This document shows, in pieces, positions 5,833-5,876 of a stretch of DNA of 5,876 bases. The notes under the pieces were generated by a model, which was given only the letters and a program-made list of their open reading frames with translations, was not told the origin of the DNA and made no database searches. Every line of letters begins with the position of its first letter. Position 1 is the stretch's first letter. A program made the translations under genes and the position numbers. The DNA comes from Thiobacillus sp. UBA6918 (GTDB lineage Bacteria; Pseudomonadota; Gammaproteobacteria; Burkholderiales; Thiobacillaceae): assembly GCA_002450925.1 (NCBI GenBank), contig DKAU01000056.1, positions 8,130 through 14,005 on the forward strand, written 5' to 3'.

Positions 5833-5876
5833 GTGCAAAAAAATATCCGTAATTTCTCCATCATCGCCCACATCGA
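5833..5876 (+). CDS. lepA: Elongation factor 4 LepA, N-terminus only (cut by window edge)
   Basis: LepA is a ribosome-associated translational GTPase related to EF-G. Only 14 full codons are visible, VQKNIRNFSIIAHI, followed by the first two bases of the next codon. KNIRNFSIIAHID is the nearly invariant beginning of LepA, leading into the P-loop (DHGKST), which would be just beyond the window. The GTG at 5833 is the only plausible start because an in-frame TAA lies at 5821-5823 with no start codon between. No clear ribosome binding site is visible. The gene follows a terminator and is therefore probably transcribed separately, or by read-through, from the stress operon. In other proteobacteria lepA is followed by lepB, which cannot be checked here. 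Confidence 0.88.
   Translation, partial: MQKNIRNFSIIAHI

Noticed and set aside
1..5876. Mobile element, CRISPR array, tRNA/rRNA or a novel defence-type system
   Set aside because: Nothing of the kind is visible: no direct repeats, no transposase or integrase motifs, and nearly every base belongs to a recognised conserved gene.

Overview
The window is a compact, fully bacterial chromosomal segment carrying the complete sigma-E (RpoE/AlgU) envelope-stress locus of a proteobacterium. It is flanked by the NAD-biosynthesis gene nadB (divergent, its 3' end outside the window) and by the first 14 codons of lepA (elongation factor 4). The order nadB < > rpoE-rseA-rseB-rseC-mucD-(glutaredoxin-like)-lepA, together with the protein sequences, suggests a betaproteobacterium, probably of the Nitrosomonadales/Gallionellales/Methylophilales kind. 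That placement is inferred from gene order and remembered family sequences, not from a search.

Layout. Bases 1-1469 (minus strand) hold 489 codons of L-aspartate oxidase with the expected FAD and active-site residues; about 40-50 C-terminal residues are missing at the window edge. Bases 1470-1607 are the divergent intergenic region. It contains a strong match to a sigma-E promoter (GAACTT, 16-base spacer, TCGGA) pointing at rpoE, which fits autoregulation, and two short palindromes. Bases 1608-4064 are four tightly packed genes: rpoE (GTG start), rseA/mucA (anti-sigma factor, one membrane span), rseB/mucB (secreted regulator) and rseC/mucC (small membrane protein with a Cys cluster). The rseA-rseB junction (ATGA) and the rseB-rseC junction (TAATG) overlap, which suggests translational coupling. 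A perfect 11-bp inverted repeat closes the end of rseC. Bases 4102-5502 encode a periplasmic DegP/MucD-type serine protease with two PDZ domains. An 87-residue CxxC thioredoxin-fold protein overlaps its stop codon. An intrinsic terminator follows at 5785-5811, and lepA then begins at a GTG at 5833.

How it works together. RpoE is held at the membrane by RseA, which is shielded on the periplasmic side by RseB. Misfolded envelope proteins lead to regulated cleavage of RseA and release of RpoE, which transcribes its own operon and the downstream protease that removes damaged protein. RseC and the small glutaredoxin-like protein add a possible redox element. No mobile element, CRISPR array, RNA gene or unknown gene system was found. 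The locus is conventional, and the points worth a second look are regulatory: the autoregulatory promoter, the hairpin between rseC and mucD, the hairpins before lepA, and the compact periplasmic part of RseA.
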